From a virus, in the IMG/VR virus record IMGVR_UViG_3300006192_000008, positions 1 through 64,000 of that record: DNA of 64,000 nucleotides. One strand, 5' to 3'. The position numbers and the translations under genes were made by a program. The notes under the pieces are model-generated. The model had not been told where the DNA came from. It did not search any database and saw only the letters and a list, made by a program, of their open reading frames with translations. Positions 24,335 through 32,806 of the stretch are shown in pieces (position 1 is the first letter of the stretch; every line of letters starts with the position of its first letter).

Positions 24335-26184
24335 AAGAGGGGAATGTAAAGCAACACCTTGGTATTTTGATTGATTACTCACGAGACTCTGACATTCCAG
24401 AGCAGGGTTTCTCAATGTTGACTCGAAAAGGGTTTTATAAAAAGGACTGGGAGACAAGCCCTCAAGAAGGTTTTGCACGAGCTGCGACTTGCTACTGTTT
24501 TGGTGACTATGACTTTGCTCAACGTATTTATGACTATGCAAGTAAAGGTTGGTATACTAACGCAAGTCCTGTTCTGAGTAATGCTGTTGAGGTCGAGTGG
24601 CCAACTTTCACCAAGGAGCAGTTTGATGAAGCTGGCGATTGGATGGAAGAAAATGTTTCTCCCGAAGGTATGCCAATCTCTTGTTTTCTCGTGAAGATTC
24701 CTGATACTAAGGAAGGATTGGTAGAGGCAAGCTGTGAAACTAAGTGGCTTTCAATGGCAGGGGGTGGTATTGGTGTATGGGCTGCTAATCGTAGTCCAGA
24801 TGAAAAGTCTACTGGTGTAATGGCCCACATGAGCGGATATGATGCTGATACACTTGCATACAAGCAAACCGGCTCTCGACGTGGTAGTGTTGCAGCTTAT
24901 CTTGATATTGACCATCCTGAGATTATGCAGTTTATTGGTATGCGTGACCCTGTTGGTGGTGATCAGAACAAAAAGTGTTTTAATATGAACAACGCAGTAA
25001 CAATCACTGACAAGTTTATGGTTGCTGTGATTAAAGGGGAAGACTACGAACTGGTTGACCCTAAACATGGCCCCACTGGACGTTACCTGAGTGCTAAAGA
25101 GGTATGGGAAAAGATTCTACAGATGCGCTTTGAGACTGGTGAGCCTTACATCATGTGGAAGGACACAGTTAATCGGGCAATTCCTGAATGGATTAAGAAC
25201 CCGCACTACCATGTAGGACAAAGCAACTTGTGCAGTGAGATTACACTTTGGACTTCTGAGAAAAGAACTGCGGTTTGCTGCTTGAGCAGCCTGAACCTTG
25301 ATAAGTACGATGAATGGAAAGATACACAAATTGTTGAAGACTTGGTTCGTTATCTCGACAATGTGCTTGAATACTTTATTCGTCTTGCTCCAAAAGAGCT
25401 TAGTAAGGCTGTCTACTCTGCAAGCAAAGAGAGGGCTATTGGTTTAGGTACACTTGGCTGGCACTCTTATTTACAAAGTAAGATGATCCCATTTGAGAGT
25501 GGTGGGTTTAACAGCGCGATTCAACATACTCATCTAGTGTACGGCAACATTAAAAAGAAAGCTGTTGCTGCAAGCCTGATGCTGGCCGACGAGCGTGGCG
25601 AAGCATCTGATTGTGTTGGTAGTGGTATGCGTAATAGTCACCTACTGGCAATTGCACCCAATGCATCTTCATCTTCCTTAGTTGGTGTTAGTCCAAGCAT
25701 TGAGCCATGGAAGGATAACTGTTTTGTTGCTGATGGTCGTGCTGGAGCATTTCTAATCAAGAATAAATACCTTGAGAAGACTTTAGAGAAGTATGGGCAG
25801 AACACAAAAGAAACATGGAAGAGTATTCAGGATAATGGTGGAAGTGTTCAGCACTTGGAATACCTGAGTGACCTTGAAAAAGAAGTGTTTAAAACATCAT
25901 CTGAAGTAAGCCCAATGTACATTATCGAGCAAGCAGCTGCACGGACACCTCATATCTGTCAGGCCACATCTGTTAACATCTTTGTTACTGCGGATATCAC
26001 TAAAGAAGAAATGTCAGATATTCATATGGCTGCTTGGGCTAAGGGTGTTAAAACTCTTTACTATTGCCGTGCTGAAGGTGCAGATAAGGCAAACATTGGT
26101 ACGGGGGCAGACAAGCCGCTTAATGCTGTCAGTGTACGAAAGAAGATTGAATATGATAATGGCTGTGTAGCTTGTGAAGCATAA
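24331..26184 (+). CDS. nrdA: ribonucleoside-diphosphate reductase class Ia, large subunit, 617 aa
   Basis: Reduces NDPs to dNDPs with NrdB. Active-site regions are visible: PISCFLV (first redox Cys) near 110, the GGGIGVWAANRS loop, NLCSEI with the catalytic Cys-x-Glu near 300, the second redox Cys in TAVCCLSSLN near 320, the PNASSSSLVG phosphate loop near 450, a radical-relay YY in TLYYCRA near 590 and a C-terminal CVACEA thiol pair. It begins at TTG 24331 and lacks the ~100-residue N-terminal ATP-cone of the cellular enzyme, so feedback inhibition by dATP is probably absent. Confidence 0.95.
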   Translation: MKEGNVKQHLGILIDYSRDSDIPEQGFSMLTRKGFYKKDWETSPQEGFARAATCYCFGDYDFAQRIYDYASKGWYTNASPVLSNAVEVEWPTFTKEQFDEAGDWMEENVSPEGMPISCFLVKIPDTKEGLVEASCETKWLSMAGGGIGVWAANRSPDEKSTGVMAHMSGYDADTLAYKQTGSRRGSVAAYLDIDHPEIMQFIGMRDPVGGDQNKKCFNMNNAVTITDKFMVAVIKGEDYELVDPKHGPTGRYLSAKEVWEKILQMRFETGEPYIMWKDTVNRAIPEWIKNPHYHVGQSNLCSEITLWTSEKRTAVCCLSSLNLDKYDEWKDTQIVEDLVRYLDNVLEYFIRLAPKELSKAVYSASKERAIGLGTLGWHSYLQSKMIPFESGGFNSAIQHTHLVYGNIKKKAVAASLMLADERGEASDCVGSGMRNSHLLAIAPNASSSSLVGVSPSIEPWKDNCFVADGRAGAFLIKNKYLEKTLEKYGQNTKETWKSIQDNGGSVQHLEYLSDLEKEVFKTSSEVSPMYIIEQAAARTPHICQATSVNIFVTADITKEEMSDIHMAAWAKGVKTLYYCRAEGADKANIGTGADKPLNAVSVRKKIEYDNGCVACEA

Positions 26185-26192
26185 GGAGAACT

Positions 26193-27209
26193 ATGTCAGT
26201 TTTTGAAGAGAGTAAATCGTATCGTCCATTCACGTATTCTTGGGCTGCGGAGGCAGCTCAGAAACACAATATTGATATGTATTGGGACGTACATCAAATT
26301 AACTTGCAAGATGATATTCAGCAGTATTTTTCCAAGGATGGTCTGAAGACGAAGAGTATTAGTCACGAGCAGAATAAGAATATCCTTGATAAGACTTTGT
26401 GTCTATTTACAGAGATGGACAAGACTGTTGGTGGCGGTTATACAGAAGTTTTGCATCTGATTAAGAACAATGAAATCAGAAACATGCTTATGACTTTTGC
26501 AGCTCGTGAGGTTATTCACCAACGTGCATATGCTCTAGCTGCTGAGACTTTTGGTTTTAGTAACGATGATTGGTCTGCTTTTGCTTCATATAAAGAGATG
26601 GCAGATAAACTAGATGTTATGGTAGAAGATTTGACGCCAGTTGGGGCAAGCGACCAACTGCGAGCTGCAATCAAGCTGACTCAGATTCTTATGGGAGAAG
26701 GTATTGGTTTGTTTGGTGCCTTTGCAACATTGCTGAATCAGAAGCGCTCAGGTATCCTTAATGGCTTCAATGATATTAATGAGTGGTCACTAAAGGATGA
26801 GCAGGAACACGTAACCAACAATATCCGTACTGTCAAGGAAATAGAAAATGATCTGACAGAAGTAGAACGCTTGGTTCTGAAGGATGTTACATTTAAGCTT
26901 GTTGAGAAATTTGAAGAGGTTGAAGGTGTTTACATTGATTTGGTGTTTGAGCTTGGCGGTGGAGAGGATTTAACTGTAGAGGGGATGAAAGAATTTATTC
27001 ACTACCTCGGCAAACTTCGCTTGTTCCAACGTGGTTATATCAGCTTTACAGAAGTCCCTAAGAATCCTTTGGAGTGGATGGAGTGGCTACTTAGTGCTGG
27101 TAGACATAAGAACTTCTTTGAAGCTAAGGTTGTTGATTATGTGCACAAGGAATTGCCGGGGGAAGTGAATTACAATAAATACCTACACATTCTTACTGAA
27201 CGTGCTTGA
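26193..27209 (+). CDS. nrdB: ribonucleoside-diphosphate reductase class Ia, small subunit, 338 aa
   Basis: Supplies the tyrosyl radical to NrdA. The iron ligands fit the family: Asp in EMDKT near 76, E and H in REVIHQRAY near 106-109 with the radical tyrosine four residues after the His, E in MGEGIGLF near 170 and E..H in KDEQEHVTNN near 210. Eight bases after nrdA with AAGGAG before the ATG. Confidence 0.95.
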   Translation: MSVFEESKSYRPFTYSWAAEAAQKHNIDMYWDVHQINLQDDIQQYFSKDGLKTKSISHEQNKNILDKTLCLFTEMDKTVGGGYTEVLHLIKNNEIRNMLMTFAAREVIHQRAYALAAETFGFSNDDWSAFASYKEMADKLDVMVEDLTPVGASDQLRAAIKLTQILMGEGIGLFGAFATLLNQKRSGILNGFNDINEWSLKDEQEHVTNNIRTVKEIENDLTEVERLVLKDVTFKLVEKFEEVEGVYIDLVFELGGGEDLTVEGMKEFIHYLGKLRLFQRGYISFTEVPKNPLEWMEWLLSAGRHKNFFEAKVVDYVHKELPGEVNYNKYLHILTERA

Positions 27210-27235
27210 CAACAAAATCTGATGTATTACTCTTA

Positions 27236-27266
27236 GCCCCCATAGCCTCTGGTTGTGGGCGTTTTC
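27236..27266 (+). terminator. rho-independent-like terminator after nrdB
   Basis: GCCC (27236-27239) pairs with GGGC (27257-27260) with further imperfect pairs inside, and GTTTTCTT follows. It separates RNR from the next small genes. Confidence 0.6.
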
Positions 27267-27279
27267 TTAGGAGGGATTT

Positions 27280-27438
27280 ATGTACGACTTAGCTAACTTC
27301 ATCCCATTCAAAGGTAACGAGAGTAAAGTGACGAACGGCAGTCACGCTGTACTTACATGGAGCAAAAAATCAGGCTACTATTTCACTGAATTTGGGTTTT
27401 GTGTAGAAGCCCTTGTAATAGCAATTGAGGAGGTGTAA
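27280..27438 (+). CDS. hypothetical protein, 52 aa
   Basis: AGGAGGG before the ATG at 27280. Small protein (starts MYDLANFIPFKGNESKV) ending in a hydrophobic helix. Function unknown. Confidence 0.65.
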   Translation: MYDLANFIPFKGNESKVTNGSHAVLTWSKKSGYYFTEFGFCVEALVIAIEEV

Positions 27439-27439
27439 G

Positions 27440-27679
27440 ATGGAAATTGATATTCGTACAAAGACTAAAGACGTAATCGACCGTATCCGCTTTGATGAAC
27501 CTACTGCACAAGAAGATGGATTGTTTGCAGATACCCTTTGGTTTTACTCTGGGGATTGTAATGTTTGGCTGAGCAAGTCTACTGAACCAGATGCTATTCT
27601 TGGCATTCGTAATATTAGGCAAGCTGAAAACTTGATCAAATCAATTCAGAAAGCTATTGATCTTGGGTGGTTTGAATGA
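27440..27679 (+). CDS. hypothetical protein, 79 aa
   Basis: ATG 27440 follows GAGGAGGTGTAAG, one base after the previous stop. Alpha/beta, with a C-terminal helix QAENLIKSIQKAIDLG. Function unknown; ATGA overlap with the next gene. Confidence 0.65.
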   Translation: MEIDIRTKTKDVIDRIRFDEPTAQEDGLFADTLWFYSGDCNVWLSKSTEPDAILGIRNIRQAENLIKSIQKAIDLGWFE

Positions 27680-27909
27680 GCCTTGCAGAACTGCTACTCA
27701 AAATAGATAACCAGTACAACCAGCATTACCAAACAGTAATCAACGGACTTACTCTTGAACAAGGGATTGCCATTTGCAAGGAACTTGAGGAGTATACAGG
27801 TGGTCAACATAGCTTTGTTCTAGAGCTGTGGACAGATGGAGCCTTCACTATCTATAAGAAAGATGGGATTGCTCTTGGTGAAGATCAGATGATTGTTTCT
27901 ACTAATTAA
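27676..27909 (+). CDS. hypothetical protein, 77 aa
   Basis: Coupled by ATGA. Helical N-terminus then a beta-rich end. No motif recognised. Confidence 0.65.
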   Translation: MSLAELLLKIDNQYNQHYQTVINGLTLEQGIAICKELEEYTGGQHSFVLELWTDGAFTIYKKDGIALGEDQMIVSTN

Positions 27910-27918
27910 GGAGGGTTT

Positions 27919-28386
27919 ATGCGTAAACACAAAGGTAAGTGGATTGTAAATGTAAAAGATACCTACCACTTGGGAGAGATTGATAGTGCTGTGCTTGCTC
28001 ACATCCAGAAGCTCTACGATACTATCAAAGATCGTGAGACTATTGGCATCCCAATGACTTATGTAGAGAAACAAGCGGTCATCCAAGGATTGGAAGATAA
28101 ATACTCAGACGATGTTGACTTGGACGCCGCACATCAGCTACGCTTGCGTGATTTGGAAGAGTTGATTTGGGTGTTCACAGACAATGAACCAAAGATTCAA
28201 GATTATGACTTTGAGATTAATTTCATTGGCGGAGAGCCAACAGAACGTGGTACTATCCCTTGCACAGTGGAAGTAATTAACCAAGAAGGGCGTGATCGCT
28301 ATCACGAGGACGAGAAGGTCTACTGGGAACGTAAGCTGAGAGGCTACGAGCTTGCTGGTAAGTTGTGGCGTGAATTGCAGTGGTAA
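27919..28386 (+). CDS. hypothetical protein, 155 aa
   Basis: AGGAGGG before the ATG. Acidic, helical centre, no recognised family. Last substantial gene of the early operon before the strong terminator at 28405. Function unknown. Confidence 0.7.
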   Translation: MRKHKGKWIVNVKDTYHLGEIDSAVLAHIQKLYDTIKDRETIGIPMTYVEKQAVIQGLEDKYSDDVDLDAAHQLRLRDLEELIWVFTDNEPKIQDYDFEINFIGGEPTERGTIPCTVEVINQEGRDRYHEDEKVYWERKLRGYELAGKLWRELQW

Positions 28387-28404
28387 TTAAATAGCAGACA
28401 AAAG

Positions 28405-28450
28405 AAAGCCCCGGCAAGAACCTTCATTGGCTCTCCGGGGCTTTATCATT
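28405..28450 (+). terminator. strong terminator ending the plus-strand operon
   Basis: AAAGCCCCGG (28405-28414) pairs perfectly with CCGGGGCTTT (28435-28444) and is followed by ATCATTTCT. The stem is ten base pairs with a 20-base loop. Being symmetric, it may also act on minus-strand transcripts arriving from the lysis genes. Confidence 0.8.
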
Positions 28451-28469
28451 TCTAAGGAGGCATAATCGC

Positions 28470-28538
28470 ATGGACAATTATGTCACACGAGAGACTCTTT
28501 CTTGCGAAAGATGGCTTGCTAAATACAAGCTCTTATAA
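28470..28538 (+). CDS. possible 22-aa peptide
   Basis: An ATG with a very good AAGGAGG site opens a 22-codon frame (MDNYVTRETLSCERWLAKYK...). It lies after the terminator and six bases from the convergent lysis-side gene. The binding site is the only support. Confidence 0.3.
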   Translation: MDNYVTRETLSCERWLAKYKLL

Positions 28539-28543
28539 TTGTT

Positions 28544-28882
28544 CTACTTTGAGATGGTATTTGTGTTCGTGTTAATCACTCTTGAATTTGATTTAGCACG
28601 AGCTTCAAGAGAATCCATCCTACGCTCCAGAACATATATCCTACTGGATATAGCACTCTGATAAGCATCAGATGTTCCAGCCACTCGATTCACTTTATCC
28701 TCAAGGTAAATCACATTGCTGAACATTGCATCATTCATTTCTTTCTTAGCAGCACTAATCGAAGAATCGTTATTGTTATTATCCCATCTATCGTAAATCA
28801 GAATTGCAGCCAAAAGAAGGAATGTAGCATTCACTGTTGTTTGAATTGTTTGTGCTATCAAGGCAGTTTTCCTTCTTTCCAT
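28544..28882 (-). CDS. small membrane protein with coiled coil, 112 aa
   Basis: One transmembrane helix (about residues 12-30, TTVNATFLLLAAILIY) is followed by a long coiled-coil-like region (about 45-100). Layout matches the gene just upstream (28889-29203), so the pair may be distant paralogues or subunits of one complex. Being downstream of the lysis genes suggests a lysis or lysis-regulation role; unproven. Confidence 0.65.
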   Translation of the reverse strand: MERRKTALIAQTIQTTVNATFLLLAAILIYDRWDNNNNDSSISAAKKEMNDAMFSNVIYLEDKVNRVAGTSDAYQSAISSRIYVLERRMDSLEARAKSNSRVINTNTNTISK

Positions 28883-28888
28883 GAAATG

Positions 28889-29203
28889 TTACCTGCGTTT
28901 GTCGCTGTAATTATCTTGTTGGTTTTGGTTCATCTTAATCAGAAGGTCTAGCTTAGAGTTCATATCTGTTCGCATAGAAGAGATTTGGTTGTCTACGTGT
29001 AAACGCACACCATCAATACTCTTGCTAATACGATCTTCTAGGACACGAGCCTTAGCTTCTGTAAAGCTTTCTGCTTGAAGGTTGTAGACACGATCTTCAA
29101 GCTTAGCTTGTGCGTTATACTGCCAACTAACTATTAAGAAGAGAGCGCTGATAGCAACCTTCTCTAGAATATTGACAAGTCTAGTGTTATCAGGGGTTGC
29201 CAT
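28889..29203 (-). CDS. small membrane protein with coiled coil, 104 aa
   Basis: One transmembrane helix (about 15-30, VAISALFLIVSW) and a C-terminal coiled coil (RVLEDRISKSIDGVRLHV). Its start overlaps the end of the o-spanin gene. Proteins of this shape near lysis genes are sometimes annotated as holin-like or as phage DUF7365-type proteins; function not settled. Confidence 0.65.
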   Translation of the reverse strand: MATPDNTRLVNILEKVAISALFLIVSWQYNAQAKLEDRVYNLQAESFTEAKARVLEDRISKSIDGVRLHVDNQISSMRTDMNSKLDLLIKMNQNQQDNYSDKRR

Positions 29204-29477
29204 AAATCAGCTCCATTTCTTTCTTATGTCTTCGCTGTTTCTCAAGGAGTAGCTTATACTGCCCCAAGCAGGACGTATTAGCGACGTATCCCTTCGCGAG
29301 TAGGCGTACAGTATCTCCAGCACTAATCGCCTCACAGGGATCAACTAGGAGGCTCTCAGGGGTGGTCACAATTATTTCCTTTTGCACGTAGACATACTTC
29401 GGAGAGCAACCTGACAAGATCATCACTAAGCCTAGCGTCAAGAGACGCAGGAGTGTCTTTGGTTTGTTCCTTAACAT
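29190..29477 (-). CDS. o-spanin (Rz1-like outer-membrane lipoprotein), 95 aa
   Basis: Helps fuse inner and outer membranes at lysis. A basic N-terminus leads into a signal with lipobox LSGC (Cys near residue 24), so it should be lipidated. The first ~40 codons overlap the 3' end of the i-spanin gene in another frame, the classic Rz/Rz1 arrangement. Confidence 0.82.
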   Translation of the reverse strand: MLRNKPKTLLRLLTLGLVMILSGCSPKYVYVQKEIIVTTPESLLVDPCEAISAGDTVRLLAKGYVANTSCLGQYKLLLEKQRRHKKEMELIYGNP

Positions 29478-29793
29478 TCTCTTGCCTCTTTGGGTTACTT
29501 TCTATTTGGACGGGCACTGATGGGAGTTTATCAATATCGTTCAAAACACCATCTCTTTCTTTAACAATCTCTTGCTTTTCTTTAGTGTAATCGGAGACAA
29601 TAGCGTCTGTGATTTTACAAGCTGTTTCTTTCTTGTCTAAAGACTCTTTCAAATCTTTGTTAGCGTCTACAGCTGTAACCAGCTGGGATTCAGCTACAGT
29701 TTTGTCAGAATAGAAAGAGTAGGATAGATAGCCAAATAAGCAATTCAGGGAGACTGAAACAAAGAGTGCAATGATCAGAGGTTTACTCAGCAT
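29356..29793 (-). CDS. i-spanin (Rz-like), 145 aa
   Basis: One N-terminal transmembrane helix (about 6-28) followed by a periplasmic coiled coil (about 35-90) is the Rz pattern. It overlaps the holin gene by 11 bases and contains the start of the o-spanin gene in a second frame. Confidence 0.8.
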   Translation of the reverse strand: MLSKPLIIALFVSVSLNCLFGYLSYSFYSDKTVAESQLVTAVDANKDLKESLDKKETACKITDAIVSDYTKEKQEIVKERDGVLNDIDKLPSVPVQIESNPKRQENVKEQTKDTPASLDARLSDDLVRLLSEVCLRAKGNNCDHP

Positions 29794-30010
29794 CTTGGTT
29801 ATCCTCTAATTGTTGGTCGATAAAGCGACCTACCAACCCAAACAAACCAAAGCTGATAGCTAATCCAGCAAGAAGAGGAAAGGCGATATCAGAAGACAAT
29901 ACACCAAGAACAGCCAGTCCACTAATGCTAAGGGCAATAAGAAAGTTTCCTAGCATAGAAAGGAATGAGTAGGACTTCAGAATCTTCTTTTTATTTGGTA
30001 ACAGTTTCAT
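29783..30010 (-). CDS. putative holin, 75 aa
   Basis: Basic N-terminus (MKLLPNKKKILK) and two hydrophobic helices (about 17-38 and 43-62) with a charged C-terminus give a class II holin topology. It lies between a lysozyme remnant and the spanins. It probably times lysis, together with the intact SAR lysozyme at 33691. Confidence 0.7.
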   Translation of the reverse strand: MKLLPNKKKILKSYSFLSMLGNFLIALSISGLAVLGVLSSDIAFPLLAGLAISFGLFGLVGRFIDQQLEDNQDAE

Positions 30011-30327
30011 TAGGTTCTTTAACCCCTTCTAGGCAAAGTTTATTCTCAGCTTCCCGACGAAGAGTAAACCCTTTCAGCCTCTTACCCCGCTTTATCCCAC
30101 CGAAGAAGTTGATTACAAGCATCAACTCTTTGCCCTTCAACGGCTTCTTGAGGAGAGTGGATTTTGAGAATGCACCAACATTATATGAAAAGAGAGACTA
30201 TTAAAATATAAACTTCTTGAACAACACCCTCAGATGGTGCAGCATGGTCGTATGCAACAAAAGCAGCCGGGGCACTAAGTCCCACTGCAATAAATGCCGC
30301 AATTAGTCTAGTTTTTATACTTTTCAT
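29991..30327 (-). pseudogene. deleted lysozyme (GH24) remnant
   Basis: The start (ATG 30327) encodes a SAR-like N-terminus (MKSIKTRLIAAFIAVGLSAP) and then YDHAAPSEGVVQEVY before running into stop codons. In another frame the sequence resumes as NVGAFSKSTLLKK ... KRLKGFTLRREAENKLCLEGV, which is the C-terminal part of a GH24 lysozyme. Roughly 50 central codons, including most of the catalytic site, are gone. The intact copy at 33691 aligns with both ends. The decayed 3' end overlaps the holin start. Confidence 0.75.
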
Positions 30328-30352
30328 TTTACACCATTATCGATTGGCAGCA

Positions 30353-30390
30353 AATAATCCCGACCTAGCTAAAGCTAGGTCGGGATTATT
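30353..30390 (-). terminator. long perfect inverted repeat, probable bidirectional terminator
   Basis: AATAATCCCGACCTAGCT (30353-30370) is exactly complementary to 30373-30390, an 18-bp stem with almost no loop, and ATTATT flanks it on both strands. It lies between the tailspike gene and the lysis remnant, so it likely ends the main virion transcript. Confidence 0.75.
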
Positions 30391-30479
30391 CATTACTTAC
30401 CTATAAAAGCAGCACCCCTTCACATGGTAGAGTCGCTCCCGTATTTCAGAGAGAGTCATGGGTTTCTCTTTAAGCGGGA

Positions 30480-32384
30480 CTAGCCCCGCTTACTCGGAAT
30501 ACGCAACTGACAGCCTACTGCCCCATTGGACCCCGTATGGACCAGCTTCAGTTCACCGTTAGGGCTGGCGTCAATGACCGCTGGAGTCGTGCCTGTGGCG
30601 GCCACGAGAGAGTAGAAGTCGGCAGGGCGATACCCTAGTGGGAGCGTAGCCAATACGGTGCCTGAAGTGTTTGTTCCAGCGTTGAAGCCCGTAGAGATTA
30701 CAACGTCACCATTCTCCTCCTTCCAAAAATCGCCGCCAAGCCATCCATTTGCTAGGGCAGGCTGAGTTCGCAGTGTGTTGTAGGTGCCATATCCATTGTC
30801 TACGACCATCATGGGAAAGCGCGAAGCGGGCCTGGGATTCGCGACGGTTCCCTTAACAATGTTATCCCTACGCGGCATGGTGTATTGGGCATTCCCCGTC
30901 AGATACAGGTCTGCGACAGAAGGAGCGCCCATCGTGTTGGCTGTAATATCGGTAAGATTAGCATTGTTTACATAGATCAGGTAGTCCAAATTGGTGCCGC
31001 CGCCAAGATTACAGTTTTCTATACGCACGCCTTCGCACGGCCTGGAAACTCCCTCTATTACGATATGGGCGCGCTCTGCGGATTGGGACTGCGCGGCTTG
31101 CTGCTCAATCTGGACATTGCGGATCTTTATCTGAGAACCGTCTTTAACTCTGATTGCACAATCACGATTGACTAGCGTGCCACCATCTACTGTCGTACAG
31201 TAAGCTCCGTCCAGAAGTTGAAGTATAATCCCAGTCTCTCCACCAACCAAATTATCATAGAGCTTATTGCCATCAGCACTTGGATCGGCGGGCGTTCCTA
31301 TAGTTACACCTCTGCCAAAAGTGTTATTTTCGATTAGGCAGAATGCGAATTTGGTGGCAACTAAGTCCCTGGCCCCAACGGGGGCGAGCATGTTACAGTT
31401 CCTAATGATAGCATTAAAAATAGGCATGCCAGCCGTATTCTCGATAACATGCATGCCGCCGCCGTTATGAAACAGCATCATGTTCTCAATTCGCAGATCG
31501 CGGCAGTCCAACAGACCGCCGTTATCCGTGATATTCATATTGAGTAGGTTGGTGTACTGCCCTGCACTATCTGCGCGAATGAACGTTGAGCGTGATCCTA
31601 CTCCAATGATGGAGGTCGCAACATTCATCGTAAGGCACGCGCTTCCCTGCCCACTAACTTTGAATCCACCTTCAAAAAGAACGGTGCCAACTCGATCATT
31701 TAGCGCGTCATTCAGCGCATTAGTTGTGTCAAGCACTGGGTTTCCCGACCTAGAGTCCTCCAGCTCCGCCTTAGTCAAGTAGTGCGATATGCTCCTAGTT
31801 TTATCCAGAACTATAATATTGATCCGTTCACCGATAGTTCCGGGTGCATATTTAGTGGAAGGATTGTAGCCTACTAACCCCGCTCCCTCAGTCGGATCAG
31901 TGTCATCTGCAAGATCACCCCTCAAAGCATCAGTATAACCCTGTGCTTGCCCCTGTACAACATCTAGTTTAGCCTGTGTGGCGAAGGCGGTCACATCCTC
32001 AAAAGCAGCGGTGCCGAGAGATGATACTGTTAATTCAACAGCGCCCAACCTAGAAGCTAGTTGTGAAGGGGAGTCAATTAGAGAGGTACTGCTGCCATTA
32101 TACTGGTAGGTGTTACCAGTAGGGCGATCTTTAAATTCAAACCATTTAGGAACAGGGGTACTAAAATAGGTGGTTCCTACAGCAAAGTAAAGACGGTTAT
32201 CTGAGGTATTATAGTGGACTTGACCATTCACAGCAGAAGGTAGGCTCGCTACGATACTATCTACATTACGGTCGAACAAGACGGAGAACTTCAACAGATT
32301 AGAATCCATTCCTGCGTTCCAACCGTTCTCGCCATAGGCCCACCCATAAGCCGTTTCAAGCCAAGGTGATTGTTGTTGAGACAT
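30480..32384 (-). CDS. tailspike / receptor-binding protein with beta-helix body, 634 aa
   Basis: Residues 1-170 are a virion-anchor part (NGQVHYNTSDNRLYFAVG, WFEFKDRPTGNTYQYNG). A connector with EGAGLVGYNPSTKYAPGTIGERI, split here by turns, follows, typical of phage spikes. Residues about 225-520 have the repeating N/D/G turns of a right-handed beta-helix (LRIENMMLF, IIRNCNM, CLIENNTFG, VRIENCNLG). The last ~100 residues are a trimerisation-like tip. The DNA for residues ~170-634 looks clearly more GC-rich than the anchor part, suggesting acquisition of a new receptor-binding body. A 7-bp hairpin covers the stop. Confidence 0.82.
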   Translation of the reverse strand: MSQQQSPWLETAYGWAYGENGWNAGMDSNLLKFSVLFDRNVDSIVASLPSAVNGQVHYNTSDNRLYFAVGTTYFSTPVPKWFEFKDRPTGNTYQYNGSSTSLIDSPSQLASRLGAVELTVSSLGTAAFEDVTAFATQAKLDVVQGQAQGYTDALRGDLADDTDPTEGAGLVGYNPSTKYAPGTIGERINIIVLDKTRSISHYLTKAELEDSRSGNPVLDTTNALNDALNDRVGTVLFEGGFKVSGQGSACLTMNVATSIIGVGSRSTFIRADSAGQYTNLLNMNITDNGGLLDCRDLRIENMMLFHNGGGMHVIENTAGMPIFNAIIRNCNMLAPVGARDLVATKFAFCLIENNTFGRGVTIGTPADPSADGNKLYDNLVGGETGIILQLLDGAYCTTVDGGTLVNRDCAIRVKDGSQIKIRNVQIEQQAAQSQSAERAHIVIEGVSRPCEGVRIENCNLGGGTNLDYLIYVNNANLTDITANTMGAPSVADLYLTGNAQYTMPRRDNIVKGTVANPRPASRFPMMVVDNGYGTYNTLRTQPALANGWLGGDFWKEENGDVVISTGFNAGTNTSGTVLATLPLGYRPADFYSLVAATGTTPAVIDASPNGELKLVHTGSNGAVGCQLRIPSKRG

Positions 32385-32386
32385 AT

Positions 32387-32806
32387 TTACTCCTTAGATG
32401 GGTTAATTGGTCGGAAATTTTTGTCTGGAAAATTTTCATGTTCAGGCCACGCCCTCAACGCTTTCCTGTACGTTCGCCATTCAGCTACAGAACCAAAAGC
32501 TTTATCATCAGAATCCTGAACTTTCTCTAGCTCATCCCTAGCCCGTTCAATCTCATATCTGCACCAAGAAAGTTCAGAAGCTATAGCATTTAGTTCCATT
32601 AAGGGATTACTAACCCAGCAAGGTTGTCCATCTTTAGACCCCCTTACTTGATCTTCTGGTGGAGCCGAAAGAGCATATTCCTGAAAAACCCTGTAAGGAA
32701 CTTCTTTGGCATCATCCGGCCAAGACTGTGCTTTGTTATACTTTTTCTTATCTTCCTCTAAGTAAAAAGATGCCGTCTTCTCACTAAAATATACTTTAGA
32801 TGCCAC
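32387..32806 (-). CDS. tail fibre assembly chaperone, 139 aa
   Basis: N-terminal part SEKTASFYLEED...SWPDDAKEV is the usual start of phage fibre-assembly proteins, followed by helices with acidic and tryptophan residues (LSWCRYEIERARDEL, WRTYRKALRAWP). It lies between fibre and tailspike genes and overlaps the fibre gene by 11 bases. Confidence 0.75.
   Translation of the reverse strand: MASKVYFSEKTASFYLEEDKKKYNKAQSWPDDAKEVPYRVFQEYALSAPPEDQVRGSKDGQPCWVSNPLMELNAIASELSWCRYEIERARDELEKVQDSDDKAFGSVAEWRTYRKALRAWPEHENFPDKNFRPINPSKE

Noticed and set aside
30391-30470. Two 18-20 codon frames between the tailspike stop and the long inverted repeat
   Set aside because: One runs through the inverted repeat itself and neither has a good start signal.
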